In this document: positions 50,046 through 61,345 of the stretch, one piece after another
Position numbering within the stretch: position 1 is the first letter of the stretch
Layout of the letters: each line of letters starts with the position of its first letter
NCBI GenBank assembly: GCA_037783545.1
Contig: JBBELK010000623.1
Location: 124,001-188,000 of the forward strand
DNA: 64,000 nucleotides
Reading direction: 5' to 3'
Origin: Henricia sp. BOLD:AAB3569
Lineage: Eukaryota > Echinodermata > Asteroidea > Spinulosida > Echinasteridae
Notes under the pieces: model-generated
The model's database searches: none
Told to the model about the DNA's origin: nothing
Seen by the model: the letters and a program-made list of their open reading frames with translations, nothing else
Translations under genes and position numbers: made by a program

Positions 50046-53000
50046 GTGCGCAATATAGAGAGTTTAGGGCATGCAAAATTTGAAGTTCGTCGGAACATTT
50101 TTCGACCTCCAAATTTGCCGACGTTTGGACCACACTTTGACCAAATTGCCGAGCCAAACTGCGGTGCGTTAACGACAGTCCGAATGACTGAGCATGCGCA
50201 CAACTCAGGAGTACCCCAAAGAGGTGTGTACAGACAGCCACGGTTTGCGTGAGAGCAGTCAGGAAGCCTCAACCCAGTTTTTTCTAAACTTTGAAAGTTC
50301 TCTGCCATTTCCCGGCGAAAGTCTGTAAATTTTTTATGACAAGTGCGCAATATAGAGAGTTTAGGGGATGCAAAATTTGAAGTTCGTCGGAACATTTTTC
50401 GACCTCCAAATTTGCCGACGTTTGGACCACACTTTGACCAAATTGCCGAGCCAAACTGCGGTGCGTTAACGACAGTCCGAGTGACTGAGCATGCGCACAA
50501 CTCAGGAGTACCCCAAAGAGGTGTGTACAGACAGCCACGGTTTGCGTGAGAGCAGTCAGGAAGCCTCAACCCAGTTTTTTCTAAACTTTGAAATTTCTCT
50601 GCCATTTCCCGGCGAAAGTCTGTCAATTTTTTATGACAAGTGCGCAATATAGAGAGTTTAGGGCATGCAAAATTTGAAGTTCGTCGGAACATTTTTCGAC
50701 CTCCAAATTTGCCGACGTTTGGACCACACTTTGACCAAATTGCCGAGCCAAACTGCGGTGCGTTAACGACAGTCCGAATGACTGAGCATGCGCACAACTC
50801 AGGAGTACCCCAAAGAGGTGTGTACAGACAGCCACGGTTTGCGTGAGAGCAGTCAGGAAGCCTCAACCCAGTTTTTTTCGAAACTTTGATATTTCTCTGC
50901 CATTTCCCCGCGAAAGTCTGTCAATTTTTTATGACAAGTGCGCAATATAGAGAGTTTAGGGCATGCAAAATTTGAAGTTCGTCGGAACATTTTTCGACCT
51001 CCAAATTTGCCGACGTTTGGACCACACTTTGACCAAATTGCCGAGCCAAACTGCGGTGCGTTAACGACAGTCCGAATGACTGAGCATGCGCACAACTCAG
51101 GAGTACCCCAAAGAGGTGTGTACAGACAGCCACGGTTTGCGTGAGAGCAGTCAGGAAGCCTCAACCCAGTTTTTTCTAAACTTTGAAATTTCTCTGCCAT
51201 TTCCCGGCGAAAGTCTGTCAATTTTTTTATGACAAGTGCGCAATATAAAGAGTTTAGGGCATGCAAAATTTGAAGTTCGTCGGAACATTTTTTGACCTCC
51301 AAATTTGCCGACGTTTGGACCACACTTTGACCAAATTGCCGAGCCAAACTGCGGTGCGTTAACGACAGTCCGAATGACTGAGCATGCGCACAACTCAGGA
51401 ATACCCCAAAGAGGTGTGTACAGACAGCCACGGTTTGCGTGAGAGCAGTCAGGAAGCCTCAACCCAGTTTTTTCTAAACTTTGAAATTTCTCTGCCATTT
51501 CCCTGCGAAAGTCTGTCAATTTTTTATGACAAGTGCGCAATATAGAGAGTTTAGGGCATGCAAAATTTGAAGTTCGTCGGAACATTTTTCGACCTCCAAA
51601 TTTGCCGACGTTTGGACCACACTTTGACCAAATTGCCGAGCCAAACTGCGGTGCGTTAACGACAGTCCGAATGACTGAGCATGCGCACAACTCAGGAGTA
51701 CCCCAAAGAGGTGTGTACAGACAGCCACGGTTTGCGTGAGAGCAGTCAGGAAGCCTCAACCCAGTTTTTTCTAAACTTTGAAATTTCTCTGCCATTTCCC
51801 GGCGAAAGGCTGTCAATTTTTTATGACAAGTGCGCAATATAGAGAGTTTAGGGCATGCCAAATTTGAAGTTCGTCGGAACATTTTTCGACCTCCAAATTT
51901 GCCGACGTTTGGACCACACTTTGACCAAATTGCCGAGCCAAACTGCGGTGCGTTAACGACGGTCCGAATGACTGAGCATGCGCACAACTCAGGAGTACCC
52001 CAAAGAGGTGTGTACAGACAGCCACGGTTTGCGTGAGAGCAGTCAGGAAGCCTCAACCCAGTTTTTTCTAAACTTTGAAATTTCTCTGCCATTTCCCGGC
52101 GAAAGTCTGTCAATTTTTTATGACAAGTGCGCAATATAGAGAGTTTAGGGCATGCAAAATTTGAAGTTCGTCGGAACATTTTTCGACCTCCAAATTTGCC
52201 GACGTTTGGACCACACTTTGACCAAATTGCCGAGCAAAACTGCGGTGCGTTAACGACAGTCCGAATGACTGAGCATGCGCACAACTCAGGAGTACCCCAA
52301 AGAGGTGTGTACAGACAGCCACGGTTTGCGTGAGAGCAGTCAGGAAGCCTCAACCCAGTTTTTTCTAAACTTTGAATTTTCTCTGCCATTTCCTGGCGAA
52401 AGGCTGTCAATTTTTTATGACAAGTGCGCAATATAGAGAGTTTAGGGCATGCAAAATTTGAAGTTCGTCGGAACATTTTTCGACCTCCAAATTTGCCGAC
52501 GTTTGGACCACACTTTGACCAAATTGCCGAGCCAAACTGCGGTGCGTTAACGACAGTCCGAATGACTGAGCATGCGCACAACTCAGGAGTACCCCAAAGA
52601 GGTGTGTACAGACAGCCACGGCTTGCGTGAGAGCAGTCAGGAAGCCTCAACCCAGTTTTTTCTAAACTTTGAAATTTCTCTGCCATTTCCCGGCGAAAGT
52701 CTGTCATTTTTTTATGACAAGTGCGCAATATAGAGAGTTTAGGGCATGCAAAATTTGAAGTTCGTCGGAACATTTTTCGACCTCCAAATTTGCCGACGTT
52801 TGGACCACACTTTGACCAAATTGCCGAGCCAAACTGCGGTGCGTTAACGACAGTCCGAATGACTGAGCATGCGCACAACTCAGGAGTACCCCAAAGAGGT
52901 GTGTACAGACAGCCACGGTTTGCGTGAGAGCAGTCAGGAAGCCTCAACCCAGTTTTTTCTAAACTTTGAAATTTCTCTGCCATTTCCCGGCGAAAGGCTG

Positions 53001-56000
53001 TCAATTTTTTTATGACAAGTGCGCAATATAGAGAGTTTAGGGCATGCAAAATTTGAAGTTCGTCTGAACATTTTACGACCTCCAAATTTGCCGACGTTTG
53101 GACCACACTTTGACCAAATTGCCGAGCCAAACTGCGGTGCGTTAACGACAGTCCGAATGACTGAGCATGCGCACAACTCAGGAGTACCCCAAAGAGGTGT
53201 GTACAGACAGCCACGGTTTGCGTGAGAGCAGTCAGGAAGCCTCAACCCAGTTTTTTCTAAACTTTGAAATTTCTCTGCCATTTCCCGGCGAAAGTCTGTC
53301 AATTTTTTATGACAAGTGCGCAATATAGAGAGTTTAGGGCATGCAAAATTTGAAGTTCGTCGGAACATTTTTCGACCTCCAAATTTTCCGACGTTTGGAC
53401 CACACTTTGACCAAATTGCCGAGCCAAACTGCGGTGCGTTAACGACAGTCCGAATGACTGAGCATGCGCACAACTCAGGAGTACCCCAAAGAGGTGTGTA
53501 CAGACAGCCACGGTTTGCGTGAGAGCAGTCAGGAAGCCTCAACCCAGTTTTTTCTAAACTTTGAAATTTCTCTGCCATTTCCCGGCGAAAGTCTGTCAAT
53601 TTTTTATGACAAGTGCGCAATATAGAGAGTTTAAGGCATGCAAAATTTGAAGTTCGTCGGAACATTTTTCGACCTCCAAATTTGCCGACGTTTGGACCAC
53701 ACTTTGACCAAATTGCCGAGCCAAACTGCGGTGCGTTAACGACAGTCCGAATGACTGAGCATGCGCACAACTCAGGAGTACCCCAAAGAGGTGTGTACAG
53801 ACAGCCACGGTTTGCGTGAGAGCAGTCAGGAAGCCTCAACCCAGTTTTTTCTAAACTTTGAAAGTTCTCTGCCATTTCCCGGCGAAAGTCTGTAAATTTT
53901 TTATGACAAGTGCGCAATATAGAGAGTTTAGGGGATGCAAAATTTGAAGTTCGTCGGAACATTTTTCGACCTCCAAATTTGCCGACGTTTGGACCACACT
54001 TTGACCAAATTGCCGAGCCAAACTGCGGTGCGTTAACGACAGTCCGAGTGACTGAGCATGCGCACAACTCAGGAGTACCCCAAAGAGGTGTGTACAGACA
54101 GCCACGGTTTGCGTGAGAGCAGTCAGGAAGCCTCAACCCAGTTTTTTCTAAACTTTGAAATTTCTCTGCCATTTCCCGGCGAAAGTCTGTCAATTTTTTA
54201 TGACAAGTGCGCAATATAGAGAGTTTAGGGCATGCAAAATTTGAAGTTCGTCGGAACATTTTTCGACCTCCAAATTTGCCGACGTTTGGACCACACTTTG
54301 ACCAAATTGCCGAGCCAAACTGCGGTGCGTTAACGACAGTCCGAATGACTGAGCATGCGCACAACTCAGGAGTACCCCAAAGAGGTGTGTACAGACAGCC
54401 ACGGTTTGCGTGAGAGCAGTCAGGAAGCCTCAACCCAGTTTTTTTCGAAACTTTGATATTTCTCTGCCATTTCCCCGCGAAAGTCTGTCATTTTTTTATG
54501 ACAAGTGCGCAATATAGAGAGTTTAGGGCATGCAAAATTTGAAGTTCGTCGGAACATTTTTCGACCTCCAAATTTGCCGACGTTTGGACCACACTTTGAC
54601 CAAATTGCCGAGCCAAACTGCGGTGCGTTAACGACAGTCCGAATGACTGAGCATGCGCACAACTCAGGAGTACCCCAAAGAGGTGTGTACAGACAGCCAC
54701 GGTTTGCGTGAGAGCAGTCAGGAAGCCTCAACCCAGTTTTTTCTAAACTTTGAAATTTCTCTGCCATTTCCCGGCGAAAGTCTGTCAATTTTTTTATGAC
54801 AAGTGCGCAATATAAAGAGTTTAGTGCATGCAAAATTTGAAGTTCGTCGGAACATTTTTTGACCTCCAAATTTGCCGACGTTTGGACCACACTTTGACCA
54901 AATTGCCGAGCCAAACTGCGGTGCGTTAACGACAGTCCGAATGACTGAGCATGCGCACAACTCAGGAGTACCCCAAAGAGGTGTGTACAGACAGCCACGG
55001 TTTGCGTGAGAGCAGTCAGGAAGCCTCAACCCAGTTTTTTCTAAACTTTGAAATTTCTCTGCCATTTCCCGGCGAAAGTCTGTCAATTTTTTATGACAAG
55101 TGCGCAATATAGAGAGTTTAGGGCATGCAAAATTTGAAGTTCGTCGGAACATTTTTCGACCTCCAAATTTGCCGACGTTTGGACCACACTTTGACCAAAT
55201 TGCCGAGCCAAACTGCGGTGCGTTAACGACAGTCCGAATGACTGAGCATGCGCACAACTCAGGAGTACCCCAAAGAGGTGTGTACAGACAGCCACGGTTT
55301 GCGTGAGAGCAGTCAGGAAGCCTCAACCCAGTTTTTTCTAAACTTTGAAATTTCTCTGCCATTTCCCGGCGAAAGGCTGTCAATTTTTTATGACAAGTGC
55401 GCAATATAGAGAGTTTAGGGCATGCCAAATTTGAAGTTCGTCGGAACATTTTTCGACCTCCAAATTTGCCGACGTTTGGACCACACTTTGACCAAATTGC
55501 CGAGCCAAACTGCGGTGCGTTAACGACAGTCCGAATGACTGAGCATGCGCACAACTCAGGAGTACCCCAAAGAGGTGTGTACAGACAGCCACGGTTTGCG
55601 TGAGAGCAGTCAGGAAGCCTCAACCCAGTTTTTTCTAAACTTTGAAATTTCTCTGCCATTTCCCGGCGAAAGTCTGTCAATTTTTTATGACAAGTGCGCA
55701 ATATAGAGAGTTTAGGGCATGCAAAATTTGAAGTTCGTCGGAACATTTTTCGACCTCCAAATTTGCCGACGTTTGGACCACACTTTGACCAAATTGCCGA
55801 GCCAAACTGCGGTGCGTTAACGACAGTCCGAATGACTGAGCATGCGCACAACTCAGGAGTACCCCAAAGAGGTGTGTACAGACAGCCACGGTTTGCGTGA
55901 GAGCAGTCAGGAAGCCTCAACCCAGTTTTTTCTAAACTTTGAATTTTCTCTGCCATTTCCCGGCGAAAGGCTGTCAATTTTTTATGACAAGTGCGCAATA

Positions 56001-57180
56001 TAGAGAGTTTAGGGCATGCAAAATTTGAAGTTCGTCGGAACATTTTTCGACCTCCAAATTTGCCGACGTTTGGACCACACTTTGACCAAATTGCCGAGCC
56101 AAACTGCGGTGCGTTAACGACAGTCCGAATGACTGAGCATGCGCACAACTCAGGAGTACCCCAAAGAGGTGTGTACAGACAGCCACGGCTTGCGTGAGAG
56201 CAGTCAGGAAGCCTCAACCCAGTTTTTTCTAAACTTTGAAATTTCTCTGCCATTTCCCGGCGAAAGTCTGTCATTTTTTTATGACAAGTGCGCAATATAG
56301 AGAGTTTAGGGCATGCAAAATTTGAAGTTCGTCGGAACATTTTTCGACCTCCAAATTTGCCGACGTTTGGACCACACTTTGACCAAATTGCCGAGCCAAA
56401 CTGCGGTGCGTTAACGACAGTCCGAATGACTGAGCATGCGCACAACTCAGGAGTACCCCAAAGAGGTGTGTACAGACAGCCACGGTTTGCGTGAGAGCAG
56501 TCAGGAAGCCTCAACCCAGTTTTTTCTAAACTTTGAAATTTCTCTGCCATTTCCCGGCGAAAGGCTGTCAATTTTTTTATGACAAGTGCGCAATATAGAG
56601 AGTTTAGGGCATGCAAAATTTGAAGTTCGTCTGAACATTTTACGACCTCCAAATTTGCCGACGTTTGGACCACACTTTGACCAAATTGCCGAGCCAAACT
56701 GCGGTGCGTTAACGACAGTCCGAATGACTGAGCATGCGCACAACTCAGGAGTACCCCAAAGAGGTGTGTACAGACAGCCACGGTTTGCGTGAGAGCAGTC
56801 AGGAAGCCTCAACCCAGTTTTTTCTAAACTTTGAAATTTCTCTGCCATTTCCCGGCGAAAGTCTGTCAATTTTTTATGACAAGTGCGCAATATAGAGAGT
56901 TTAGGGCATGCAAAATTTGAAGTTCGTCGGAACATTTTTCGACCTCCAAATTTGCCGACGTTTGGACCACACTTTGACCAAATTGCCGAGCCAAACTGCG
57001 GTGCGTTAACGACAGTCCGAATGACTGAGCATGCGCACAACTCAGGAGTACCCCAAAGAGGTGTGTACAGACAGCCACGGTTTGCGTGAGAGCAGTCAGG
57101 AAGCCTCAACCCAGTTTTTTTCCAAACTTTGAAATTTCTCTGCCATTTCCCGGCGAAAGTCTGTCAATTTTTTATGACAA
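50046..57180. repeat. 12-unit HOR (3567 bp), two copies
   Basis: Markers pair at 3567 bp: GAAAGTTCTC, AGGGGATGC and CCGAGTGACTG (50343, 53910); TTTTTTTCGAAACTTTGATA with TTCCCCGCG (before 50938, 54505); ATATAAAGAG with TTTTTTGACC (units at 51236 and 54803); GAAAGGCTG with CATGCCAAAT (51830, 55397); GAATTTTCTC with ACGGCTTGCG (52424, 55991); CGTCTGAACATTTTACG (53019, 56586). Differences such as AGGAATACC at 51409, CCCTGCG at 51502 and GAGCAAAAC near 52235 occur in one copy only. The match ends at about 57180. Confidence 0.92.
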
Positions 57181-60100
57181 GTGCGCAATATAGAGAGTTT
57201 AGGGCATGCAAAATTTGAAGTTCGTCGGAACATTTTTCGACCTCCAAATTTGCCGACGTTTGGACCACACTTTGACCAAATTGCCGAGCCAAACTGCGGT
57301 GCGTTAACGACAGTCCGAATGACTGAGCATGCGCACAACTCAGGAGTACCCCAAAGAGGTGTGTACAGACAGCCACGGTTTGCGTGAGAGCAGTCAGAAA
57401 GCCTCAACCCAGTTTTTTCTAAACTTTGAAATTTCTCTGCCATTTCCCGGCGAAAGTCTGTCAATTTTTGTATGACAAGTGCGCAATATACAGAGTTTAG
57501 GGCATGCACAATTTGAAGTTCGTCGGAACATTTTTCGACCTCCAAATTTGCCGACGTTTGGACCACACTTTGACCAAATTGCCGAGCCAAACTGCAGTGC
57601 GTTAACGACAGTCCGAATGACTGAGCTTGCGCACAACTCAGGAGTACCCCAAAGAGGTGTGTACAGACAGCCACGGTTTGCGTGAGAGCAGTCAGGAAGC
57701 CTCAACCCAGTTTTTTTCTAAACTTTGAAATTTCTCTGCCATTTCCCGGCGAAAGTCTGTCAATTTTTTATGACAAGTGCGCAATATAGAGAGTTTAGGG
57801 CATGCAAAATTTGAAGTTCGTCGGAACATTTTTCGACCTCCAAATTTGCCGACGTTTGGACCACACTTTGACCAAATTGCCGAGCCAAACTGCGGTGCGT
57901 TAACGACAGTCCGAATGACTGAGCATGTGCACAACTCAGGAGTACCCTAAAGAGGTGTGTACAGACAGCCACGGTTTGCGTGAGAGCAGTCAGGAAGCCT
58001 CAACCCAGTTTTTTCTAAACTTTGAAATTTCTCTGCCATTTCCCGGCGAAAGTCTGTCAATTTTTTATGACAAGTGCGCAATATAGAGAGTTTAGGGCAT
58101 GCAAAATTTGAAGTTCGTCGGAACATTTTTCGACCTCCAAATTTGCCGACGTTTGGACCACACTTTGACCAAATTGCCGAGCCAAACTGCGGTGCGTTAA
58201 CGACAGTCCGAATGACTGAGCATGCGCACAACTCAGGAGTACCCCAAAGAGGTGTGTACAGACAGCCACGGTTTGCGTGAGAGCAGTCAGGAAGCCTCAA
58301 CCCAGTTTTTTCTAAACTTTGAAATTTCTCTGCCATTTCCCGGCGAAAGTCTGTCAATTTTTTATGACAAGTGCGCAATATAGAGAGTTTAGGGCATGCA
58401 AAATTTGAAGTTCGTCGGAACATTTTTCAACCTCCAAATTTGCCGACGTTTGGACCACACTTTGACCAAATTGCCGAGCCAAACTGCGGTGCGTTAACGA
58501 CAGTCCGAATGACTGAGCATGCGCACAACTCAGGAGTACCCCAAAGAGGTGTGTACAGACAGCCACGGTTTGCGTGAGAGCAGTCAGGAAGCCTCAACCC
58601 AGTTTTTTCTAAACTTTGAAATTTCTCTGCCATTTCCCGGCGAAAGGCTGTCAATTGTTTATGACAAGTCCGCAATATAGAGAGTTTAGGGCATGCAAAA
58701 TTTGAAGTTCGTCTGAACATTTTACGACCTCCAAATTTGCCGACGTTTGGACCACACTTTGACCAAATTGCCGAGCCAAACTGCGGTGCGTTAACGACAG
58801 TCCGAATGACTGAGCATGCGCACAACTCAGGAGTACCCCAAAGAGGTGTTTACAGACAGCCACGGTTTGCGTGAGAGCAGTCAGGAAGCCTCAACCCAGT
58901 TTTTTCTAAACTTTGAAATTTCTCTGCCATTTCCCGGCGAAAGTCTGTCAATTTTTTTATGACAAGTGCGCAATATAGAGAGTTTAGGGCATGCAAAATT
59001 TGAAGTTCGTCGGAACATTTTTCGACCTCCAAATTTGCCGACGTTTGGACCACACTTTGACCAAATTGCCGAGCTAAACTGCGGTGCGTTAACGACAGTC
59101 CGAATGACTGAGCATGCGCACAACTCAGGAGTACCCCAAAGAGGTGTGTACAGACAGCCACGGTTTGCGTGAGAGCAGTCAGGAAGCCTCAACCCAGTTT
59201 TTTTCCAAACTTTGAAATTTCTCTGCCATTTCCCGGCGAAAGTCTGTCAATTTTTTATGACAAGTGCGCAATATAGAGAGTTTAGGGCATGCAAAATTTG
59301 AAGTTCGTCGGAACATTTTTCGACCTCCAAATTTGCCGACGTTTGGACCACACTTTGACCAAATTGCCGAGCCAAACTGCGGTGCGTTAACGACAGTCCG
59401 AATGACTGAGCATGCGCACAACTCAGGAGTACCCCAAAGAGGTGTGTACAGACAGCCACGGTTTGCGTGAGAGCAGTCAGAAAGCCTCAACCCAGTTTTT
59501 TCTAAACTTTGAAATTTCTCTGCCATTTCCCGGCGAAAGTCTGTCAATTTTTGTATGACAAGTGCGCAATATACAGAGTTTAGGGCATGCACAATTTGAA
59601 GTTCGTCGGAACATTTTTCGACCTCCAAATTTGCCGACGTTTGGACCACACTTTGACCAAATTGCCGAGCCAAACTGCAGTGCGTTAACGACAGTCCGAA
59701 TGACTGAGCTTGCGCACAACTCAGGAGTACCCCAAAGAGGTGTGTACAGACAGCCACGGTTTGCGTGAGAGCAGTCAGGAAGCCTCAACCCAGTTTTTTT
59801 CTAAACTTTGAAATTTCTCTGCCATTTCCCGGCGAAAGTCTGTCAATTTTTTATGACAAGTGCGCAATATAGAGAGTTTAGGGCATGCAAAATTTGAAGT
59901 TCGTCGGAACATTTTTCGACCTCCAAATTTGCCGACGTTTGGACCACACTTTGACCAAATTGCCGAGCCAAACTGCGGTGCGTTAACGACAGTCCGAATG
60001 ACTGAGCATGTGCACAACTCAGGAGTACCCTAAAGAGGTGTGTACAGACAGCCACGGTTTGCGTGAGAGCAGTCAGGAAGCCTCAACCCAGTTTTTTCTA

Positions 60101-61345
60101 AACTTTGAAATTTCTCTGCCATTTCCCGGCGAAAGTCTGTCAATTTTGTATGACAAGTGCGCAATATAGAGAGTTTAGGGCATGCAAAATTTGAAGTTCG
60201 TCGGAACATTTTTCGACCTCCAAATTTGCCGACGTTTGGACCACACTTTGACCAAATTGCCGAGCCAAACTGCGGTGCGTTAACGACAGTCCGAATGACT
60301 GAGCATGCGCACAACTCAGGAGTACCCCAAAGAGGTGTGTACAGACAGCCACGGTTTGCGTGAGAGCAGTCAGGAAGCCTCAACCCAGTTTTTTCTAAAC
60401 TTTGAAATTTCTCTGCCATTTCCCGGCGAAAGTCTGTCAATTTTTTATGACAAGTGCGCAATATAGAGAGTTTAGGGCATGCAAAATTTGAAGTTCGTCG
60501 GAACATTTTTCAACCTCCAAATTTGCCGACGTTTGGACCACACTTTGACCAAATTGCCGAGCCAAACTGCGGTGCGTTAACGACAGTCCGAATGACTGAG
60601 CATGCGCACAACTCAGGAGTACCCCAAAGAGGTGTGTACAGACAGCCACGGTTTGCGTGAGAGCAGTCAGGAAGCCTCAACCCAGTTTTTTCTAAACTTT
60701 GAAATTTCTCTGCCATTTCCCGGCGAAAGGCTGTCAATTGTTTATGACAAGTCCGCAATATAGAGAGTTTAGGGCATGCAAAATTTGAAGTTCGTCTGAA
60801 CATTTTACGACCTCCAAATTTGCCGACGTTTGGACCACACTTTGACCAAATTGCCGAGCCAAACTGCGGTGCGTTAACGACAGTCCGAATGACTGAGCAT
60901 GCGCACAACTCAGGAGTACCCCAAAGAGGTGTTTACAGACAGCCACGGTTTGCGTGAGAGCAGTCAGGAAGCCTCAACCCAGTTTTTTCTAAACTTTGAA
61001 ATTTCTCTGCCATTTCCCGGCGAAAGTCTGTCAATTTTTTTATGACAAGTGCGCAATATAGAGAGTTTAGGGCATGCAAAATTTGAAGTTCGTCGGAACA
61101 TTTTTCGACCTCCAAATTTGCCGACGTTTGGACCACACTTTGACCAAATTGCCGAGCTAAACTGCGGTGCGTTAACGACAGTCCGAATGACTGAGCATGC
61201 GCACAACTCAGGAGTACCCCAAAGAGGTGTGTACAGACAGCCACGGTTTGCGTGAGAGCAGTCAGGAAGCCTCAACCCAGTTTTTTGTAAACTTTGAAAT
61301 TTCTCTGCCATTTCCCGGCGAAAGTCTGTCAATTTTTTATGACAA
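57181..61345. repeat. 7-unit HOR (2083 bp), two nearly identical copies
   Basis: Copies run 57181-59263 and 59264-61345. Shared markers are: a 7-T tract followed by CCAAAC; TCAGAAAGCC; ATTTTTGTATG with ATATACAGAG, GCACAATTT, CTGCAGTGCG and GAGCTTGCG (57479, 59562); CATGTGCAC with ACCCTAAAG; TTTTTCAACC (58371, 60454); CAATTGTTTATG with AAGTCCGC, CGTCTGAAC and GTGTTTACAG (58668, 60751); GAGCTAAAC (58966, 61049). The one difference I noticed is TTTTTTATG before 58074 against TTTTGTATG before 60157. This is the youngest-looking duplication in the window. Confidence 0.93.
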
